Below, piece after piece: positions 24,031 to 28,359 of a stretch of 28,359 bases of DNA. Where the stretch lies: assembly GCA_937923945.1 (NCBI GenBank), contig CALDWC010000033.1:1-28359 (forward strand), given 5' to 3'. The stretch comes from an uncultured Treponema sp. (GTDB lineage Bacteria; Spirochaetota; Spirochaetia; Treponematales; Treponemataceae). Numbering within the stretch: the stretch's first letter is position 1; each line of letters opens with the position of its first letter. The notes beneath the pieces were generated by a model. It ran no database searches, was not told the DNA's origin, and saw only the letters and a list, made by a program, of their open reading frames with translations. A program made the translations under genes and the position numbers.

Positions 24031-24795
24031 ATGGAAAATAAAGAAAACATATTTACAATTCGAGATTTAAATCTTTGGTACGGAAATGCACAGGCGCTGT
24101 ACGCGATCAACATCGCGATTAAGCAAAATACGGTCACGGCGTTAATCGGTCCGTCAGGATGCGGTAAATCGACTTTTTTAAAAACGCTCAATCGTATGAA
24201 TGATTTGATACTCGGATGCCGAATTGAAGGTGAAGTTCTTTTTAACGGGCAGAATATTTACGAACCCAATATTGACGTAACCGAATTGCGTTCTCAAGTC
24301 GGTATGGTTTTTCAAAAACCGAATCCGTTTCCGATGAGCATCTACGACAATATTGCGTATGCGCCCCGTTTACACGGTACGAGAAATAAAAAAGAGCTCG
24401 ACGCGATTGTTGAGCAATCGCTGAAACAAGCGGCAATTTGGGACGAAGTAAAAGATAAACTTAAAAAGTCGGCGTTGTCGCTTTCGGGCGGTCAGCAACA
24501 GCGGCTCTGCATTGCACGGGCGCTTTCAGCCGATCCGAGTGTGCTGCTCCTCGACGAACCGACCAGTGCGTTGGATCCTATTTCCACGAACAAGATCGAA
24601 GAGCTTTTGCAGCAACTGAAAGAAAAGTATACGATTGTTATTGTAACGCACAACATGAGTCAGGCTTTGCGCATTTCGGATGAAACGGCTTTTTTCCTAC
24701 TCGGTAAGTTGATTGAAGTTTCGGATACGACAACGCTCTTTTCAAAGCCCAACGATAAACGGACGGAAGATTATATCACCGGACGCTTCGGTTAA
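24031..24795 (+). CDS. pstB: Phosphate ABC transporter ATPase PstB
   Basis: ATPase of 254 residues that powers phosphate import. Motifs are Walker A GPSGCGKST (40-48), the PstB-typical FLKTLNRMNDL, Q-loop VFQKPNPFPMSIYDN (Q95), signature LSGGQQQ (151-157), Walker B VLLLDEP (171-177), D-loop SALDP and the H-loop histidine at about 207 in VTHNMSQA. The whole sequence is standard PstB. It lies 45 bases after pstA and 53 bases before phoU. Confidence 0.96.
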   Translation: MENKENIFTIRDLNLWYGNAQALYAINIAIKQNTVTALIGPSGCGKSTFLKTLNRMNDLILGCRIEGEVLFNGQNIYEPNIDVTELRSQVGMVFQKPNPFPMSIYDNIAYAPRLHGTRNKKELDAIVEQSLKQAAIWDEVKDKLKKSALSLSGGQQQRLCIARALSADPSVLLLDEPTSALDPISTNKIEELLQQLKEKYTIVIVTHNMSQALRISDETAFFLLGKLIEVSDTTTLFSKPNDKRTEDYITGRFG

Positions 24796-24848
24796 AAATT
24801 ATAAGGAGATACGAACCTCGCTGTTTACACATCATAGGAGAAAAAACA

Positions 24849-25487
24849 ATGAGAAAACAATTTGATGATCAACTCGCGAAACTGCGCACGGAAATGAAAG
24901 AATGCGGGCAATATTGCGAACAGTCGTTAGCGCAAGCAACGCGCGTATTTTTTGATTCCGATATAAAACTTTTGGAACAGGTCTTTTCGATTACCCGTTC
25001 CATTGATAAAAAAACGCACAAAATAGAAAATTTGTGTTTTATGCTTTTGCTCCGTCAGCAGCCGGTTGCGATTGATTTACGGACAATCACCGCGACACTG
25101 AAATCAAACTTTGACATTAAACGGATTTCATCGCAAGCTTTCGACATCGCCGAAATTGTAAAAATTTCTGAAGGCCTGAAGCCGCACGAAATAAGTGAAG
25201 ACGTTTTACAGCCGCTGCGTCAAATGGCGGAACAGGCAAAATCAATGTTGTCGCAATCACTTTCAACTTTTTTTGATCAGGACATCGCCGGTGCCGAACA
25301 AGTTATCAACTCGGACGATTTCGTTGACGAATGCTTTGCAAAAGTGAAAACCGGCATCGCAAAAAGTTTAGCCGGTCAAGAGCAGGGCGACTACTTTGTC
25401 GACGTTTTGATGATTGCAAAATACTTTGAACGGATTTCCGATCACTGCGTAAACATTGCACGGTGGACGGTAAAATATTTCGGGTGA
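24849..25487 (+). CDS. phoU: Phosphate signalling protein PhoU
   Basis: All-helical cytoplasmic protein of 212 residues, of usual length, that restrains phosphate uptake and signalling in other bacteria. Family segments include RQFDDQLAKLRTEM, RQQPVAIDLRTITATLKSN and the second-repeat metal motif YFERISDHCVNIARW. In the first repeat the matching motif reads FDIKRISSQAFDIAE, so the usual acidic metal ligands (DLERIGD) are largely lost there. AGGAG precedes the ATG. It is the last gene of the Pst operon. No PhoR/PhoB pair is present in the window, so its signalling partner is unknown. Confidence 0.93.
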   Translation: MRKQFDDQLAKLRTEMKECGQYCEQSLAQATRVFFDSDIKLLEQVFSITRSIDKKTHKIENLCFMLLLRQQPVAIDLRTITATLKSNFDIKRISSQAFDIAEIVKISEGLKPHEISEDVLQPLRQMAEQAKSMLSQSLSTFFDQDIAGAEQVINSDDFVDECFAKVKTGIAKSLAGQEQGDYFVDVLMIAKYFERISDHCVNIARWTVKYFG

Positions 25488-25525
25488 TTTTGTCTTTATA
25501 TTATATTCGAATTATACGCAAAAGA

Positions 25526-25606
25526 GGGCACCGGTTAATTCAATCGAGAATTGAAGGCATCTTTTAAAAACTTGGGTTAGATTTTTAGAGACTTCTTTTC
25601 AGTGCC
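25526..25606. repeat. Expanded member of the second palindromic family
   Basis: GCACCGGTTAATTCAATCGA then GAATT matches the left two thirds of the palindrome at 2185-2218, while CAGTGCCC (about 25599-25606) matches its right end. About 45 extra bases sit between, so this looks like the same element with an internal insertion or a longer ancestral form. Confidence 0.5.
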
Positions 25607-25620
25607 CACCTTTAAAATCG

Positions 25621-25703
25621 TTGTTTCGCAAATGTTCAGATACTCATTGAGAAACAATAGAGAAATGCTGTTAAACGGCGTCAAGCCTTTAATCAGCGTT
25701 TCC
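25621..25703 (+). repeat. Palindromic intergenic repeat, copy 3
   Basis: A first hairpin (TTGTTTC at 25621-25627 with GAAACAA at 25651-25657) precedes the core at 25661-25703. The core matches copies 1 and 4 almost base for base through AAACGGCGTCAAGCCTTTAA. This copy shows the fullest two-hairpin form. Confidence 0.8.
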
Positions 25704-25875
25704 TTAAGGCATATTCGAAATTTTGCCGTGTTTTTCAAAAAATAGCAAAAACAAAAATGTCGGCGATGGGCAGTTCTTCAAAACTTTTTTCTCGTTCCAC
25801 AACCAAATACTAATAAAAAGTTTCGATGTGTAGAGTTTTCTAAAACCTGATTCCCGTGCATAAATATTTTACCGC

Positions 25876-25903
25876 TTGCTTTTTTTTACCGGTACGTTAT
25901 AAT
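25876..25903 (+). promoter_or_regulatory. Promoter of tex placed almost on its start codon
   Basis: TATAAT at 25898-25903 matches the -10 consensus perfectly. TTGCTT at 25876-25881 is a weak -35 with a 16-base spacer. Transcription would start at about 25909-25911, at the ATG itself, and no ribosome binding site separates the two. Confidence 0.5.
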
Positions 25904-25909
25904 AAAAAA

Positions 25910-28270
25910 ATGGATTTTACAGAAGAATTTATCTCAAACCTCGCTGTTGATGAAGCCGCTTGCATAAAAAAAATCGCAAGTGAGCTTGAAATCAGACCTG
26001 CACAAGTGCAGGCTGTGGTAACCTTGGTTGCCGAAGGAGCAACTATTCCTTTTATTGCCCGCTACCGAAAAGAAATGCACGGTTCGCTTGACGAAGTGCA
26101 AGTCCGCTCGTGTGATAAACTTTTTATGAGCTATAAAAACTTGGAAGAAAGACGGCTCGAAATTATTAAGGGAATTTTTGCCGCCGGAAAACTAACCGAA
26201 ACCTTATTCGAAAATATTAATAAAGCTGCAACGATGACCGAACTTGAAGACATTTGGGCGCCGTTCAAAAAGAAAAAGAAAACCCGCGGTATGCTCGCCG
26301 CAGAAAAAGGCTTATCCGAATTGGCGGAAAACATGAAGCGGCTTCCCGAAGACGAATTGCTGAAAAAGGCTGAGCAGTTTATCACGCCGCCTGAAAGCGA
26401 TGTTCCCGACGAGCTGAAAGTCTTGTCGGCGGAAGATGCGCTCAACGGTGCAAAAGACATCATCGCTGAAGAAGTTTCCCAAAATGCCGATTACCGCAAA
26501 TTGGTGCTGGAGCTTTTTATGAAAAAAGGCAAGTTCGTTGTAAAAGGCATCGGCGATGAAGAAGCCGAAAAGCAATCGGTGTACCAGATGTATTGGGATT
26601 ATTCGGAAAACGTAAACGAAATAAAACCGCATCGCGTCCTCGCAATCAATCGCGGCGAACGCGAAGGCGTCCTTGAAGTTACGCTTGATGTCGATTTGGA
26701 CGAAGCGGTGTCCCTGCTCCAAAGTCAAGTCGAGCTACCTAACCGATATTATAAGGAAGCAATCGAAGACGGGGCGATTCGACTTTTGTGTCCTGCCGTT
26801 TTGCGTGAAATTCGGCGGAATGAAAGCGATGAAGCCGATAACCGCGGCATTGAAATTTTCAGCCAAAACTTAAAACCGCTTTTGATGACTCCGCCGATTA
26901 AACGAACCCGCGTTTTAGGTGTCGACCCGGGAATTCGCACCGGAACAAAATGCGCCGCTCTCGATGAAAACGGTAAATACTTGGGATCGTTTTTGATTTT
27001 TCAACATAAAGAAGCGGAAGCAAAACTTGCACTCGCCAAAGCAATCAAAGAATACAACGTGCAGTTAATCGCAGTCGGCAACGGCACCGGTTCGCACGAA
27101 GTGCAGGCGATTGTCGCCTCGGTGATTTCCGAAAACTTCCCCGATTTGCAGTTCGCCGTTGTCGATGAAGACGGAGCTTCCGTTTACTCGGCTGGCGATG
27201 TCGCCCGCGAAGAATTTCCCGACCTCGATTTAACGATACGCGGCGCAATTTCCATCGGGCGTCGTTTACAGGATCCGCTCGCCGAATTGGTAAAAATCGA
27301 TCCGAAATCAATCGGCGTCGGCTTGTACCAGCACGACTTAAACCAGTCGAAACTTTCGCAAAGTTTGGACGAAGTCGTGAGTTCCGTCGTAAATAATGTC
27401 GGAGTCAACTTGAACACGGCAAGCGTATCTTTGCTGAAATACGTTTCCGGCATTTCAGGTAGTTTGGCAAAGCGGATTGTTCTGTACCGCGATACGCAGG
27501 GAATTTTTACCGACCGTGAGCAATTGAAAAATGTCAGCGGTCTCGGCGCAAAAACCTTCGAGCAGTGCGCCGGATTTTTGAAAATTCCCGAAAGTGCAAA
27601 TCCACTTGACAACACATGGGTGCATCCGGAAAATTATGCAACCGGTAAAAAAATCTACGAAATTATTCAAAGCGGCAAAAGCGTTACCGCCGAAGAAAAA
27701 ACCGCGCTGCAGCAGGAATACGCAATCGGAGAGCAAACCGTCAATGATATTATTGCGGAGCTGCAAAAACCGAACCGCGATCCGCGCGAAGATTTTCCAA
27801 AGCCGATTATGCAGCAGGGAGTTTTGAACTTTGAGGATTTGAAAACCGGCATGACGGTACGCGGTAAAGTAAAAAACGTAGTCGACTTCGGAGCTTTTAT
27901 TGATTTGGGTATTAAGGAAACCGCCCTCCTGCACATTTCGCAAATGAGCGATGCCTACGTGGCGGATCCGCTTGAGCAAGTAAAAGTCGGCGATATTTTG
28001 GAATGCAAAATCTTGGAAATCGATCCGGTACGGAAGCGCATTTCCCTTACCCGCCGAAGCGATGCGGGCGCCGGAACCGATTCGGGCAAAAAAGTTACGG
28101 TAAAAAAAGCGGACGGTAAACGCGTCGTGATTAAAGCAAAGTCCGGCACAACTTCCGCACAAAAACCGCAGCGCGAAAAAGTTTTTGAAAAACGGGAGCC
28201 GCACAGCCGCCGCGACGATGACGGCATGACTTACAATCCTTTTGCGGATTTTTTCAAAAACAAAAAATAA
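25910..28270 (+). CDS. tex: Tex-family RNA-binding protein with S1 domain
   Basis: Protein of 786 residues, the usual Tex length, thought to act in transcription and RNA metabolism. In order it has an N-terminal helical Tex domain (VQAVVTLVAEGATIPFIARY), a YqgF/RNase H-like domain starting VLGVDPGIRTGTKCA (about 334), helix-hairpin-helix repeats (about 503-563, including SGLGAKTFEQCAGFL) and an S1 domain (about 643-716, VRGKVKNVVDFGAFIDLG). A basic disordered tail ends in NPFADFFKNKK. The ATG at 25910 begins MDFTEEF and fits Tex alignments. An upstream GTG at 25856 would add 18 hydrophobic/basic residues across the promoter and has no ribosome binding site. Confidence 0.95.
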   Translation: MDFTEEFISNLAVDEAACIKKIASELEIRPAQVQAVVTLVAEGATIPFIARYRKEMHGSLDEVQVRSCDKLFMSYKNLEERRLEIIKGIFAAGKLTETLFENINKAATMTELEDIWAPFKKKKKTRGMLAAEKGLSELAENMKRLPEDELLKKAEQFITPPESDVPDELKVLSAEDALNGAKDIIAEEVSQNADYRKLVLELFMKKGKFVVKGIGDEEAEKQSVYQMYWDYSENVNEIKPHRVLAINRGEREGVLEVTLDVDLDEAVSLLQSQVELPNRYYKEAIEDGAIRLLCPAVLREIRRNESDEADNRGIEIFSQNLKPLLMTPPIKRTRVLGVDPGIRTGTKCAALDENGKYLGSFLIFQHKEAEAKLALAKAIKEYNVQLIAVGNGTGSHEVQAIVASVISENFPDLQFAVVDEDGASVYSAGDVAREEFPDLDLTIRGAISIGRRLQDPLAELVKIDPKSIGVGLYQHDLNQSKLSQSLDEVVSSVVNNVGVNLNTASVSLLKYVSGISGSLAKRIVLYRDTQGIFTDREQLKNVSGLGAKTFEQCAGFLKIPESANPLDNTWVHPENYATGKKIYEIIQSGKSVTAEEKTALQQEYAIGEQTVNDIIAELQKPNRDPREDFPKPIMQQGVLNFEDLKTGMTVRGKVKNVVDFGAFIDLGIKETALLHISQMSDAYVADPLEQVKVGDILECKILEIDPVRKRISLTRRSDAGAGTDSGKKVTVKKADGKRVVIKAKSGTTSAQKPQREKVFEKREPHSRRDDDGMTYNPFADFFKNKK

Positions 28271-28286
28271 TGTATTGTTTTTTTTT

Positions 28287-28306
28287 TGCGGTCGTTTTGC
28301 GACCGT
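28287..28306 (+). other. Short hairpin after tex
   Basis: CGGTCG and CGACCG form a perfect six-base stem around TTTTG. A run of ten or more T precedes the stem, so it lacks the usual terminator order on the plus strand. Together with the repeat that follows, it may still stop or stabilise the tex transcript. Confidence 0.4.
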
Positions 28307-28359
28307 AAGGAAACGCTGATTAAAGGCTTGACGCCGTTTAACAGCGTTTCCTTATTGTT
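28307..28359 (-). repeat. Palindromic intergenic repeat, copy 4, inverted
   Basis: The core at 28309-28351 is the reverse complement of the copy 3 type, with perfect GGAAACGCTG/CAGCGTTTCC arms and an inner GGC/GCC pair. The window ends in ATTGTT, the start of the TTGTTTC-type flank, so the element probably continues beyond the edge. The T-rich end could let it act as a terminator for tex. Confidence 0.8.

Larger units (their letters stand above)
25488..25909. other. phoU-tex intergenic region with two repeat families
   Basis: About 420 bases without a gene. It contains an expanded member of the second palindromic family (25526-25606) and copy 3 of the first family with its accessory hairpin (25621-25703), followed by AAATTTTGCCGTGTTT, a flank shared with copy 2. 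The tex promoter lies at the right end (25876-25903). Confidence 0.65.

Noticed and set aside
24800..24848. Second ribosome-site-like AAGGAG between pstB and phoU, hinting at a tiny gene
   Set aside because: No start codon follows at a usable distance and no open frame is present; phoU has its own AGGAG nearer the ATG.
27455..28204. Leftward open frame of 249 codons opposite tex
   Set aside because: Its length arises from the codon pattern of tex on the other strand; the protein has no recognisable domain and tex is clearly the real gene.
1..28359. Whole window as a transposon or island bounded by inverted repeats (copy 1 and copy 4)
   Set aside because: The repeats recur inside the window, no integrase, transposase or target duplication is seen, and the genes are mostly core functions. 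The bounded look probably comes from how the window was cut.
1..28359. CRISPR arrays, tRNA or rRNA genes, riboswitches
   Set aside because: No regularly spaced repeats, cloverleaf-like segments or recognisable aptamer cores were found on either strand by reading.

Overview
The window looks like chromosome from a host-associated spirochaete, most likely a Treponema. The evidence is moderate-to-low GC, methyl-accepting chemotaxis proteins (MCPs) ending in GKFKV/GKFKF, lipoproteins with relaxed lipoboxes, a HutW-type radical SAM haem enzyme, and intergenic spaces full of palindromic repeats. The species cannot be fixed from sequence reading alone. No rRNA, tRNA, CRISPR array or intact insertion sequence was seen.

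Layout. (1) 1-5343, minus strand: an intact dCache-type MCP, a repeat-rich gap of about 0.9 kb, a second MCP with a six-helix membrane sensor that is split by a one-base frameshift, and the C-terminal remnant of a third MCP. The second MCP lies behind a 16-G tract that separates a promoter, ribosome binding site and ATG from the rest of the reading frame. This is the most striking feature of the window and looks like a phase-variable chemoreceptor. (2) 5344-9917, minus strand: an operon for a substrate-binding protein, FecCD permease, ATPase, flavodoxin and HutW, read as haem import plus anaerobic haem breakdown. (3) 10175-12036: an Spx/ArsC-like protein, a small lipoprotein and a LysM-M23 peptidase. 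(4) 12271-18239, minus strand: a five-gene operon of MacB/LolD-type ATPase, two FtsX-type permeases, a LolA-fold periplasmic protein and a predicted outer-membrane barrel, which together could span the envelope. (5) 18576-20849, plus strand: a very divergent orphan xanthine-dehydrogenase-like protein. (6) 20954-25487, plus strand: pstS, pstC, pstA, pstB and phoU. Matching arrays of TTTACA direct repeats precede both pstS and pstC. (7) 25910-28270, plus strand: the RNA-binding protein Tex, with a promoter so close to its ATG that the mRNA may be leaderless.

A hairpin repeat with a 43-base core occurs four times: at the window start, between pstS and pstC, between phoU and tex, and after tex in inverted orientation. 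A second, shorter palindromic family occurs at about 2185, 18414 and 25526.

The genes fall into three physiological themes: sensing (MCPs), nutrient capture (haem iron and phosphate) and envelope building (lipid or lipoprotein transport, peptidoglycan hydrolase). All assignments rest on motif reading; no database search was run.
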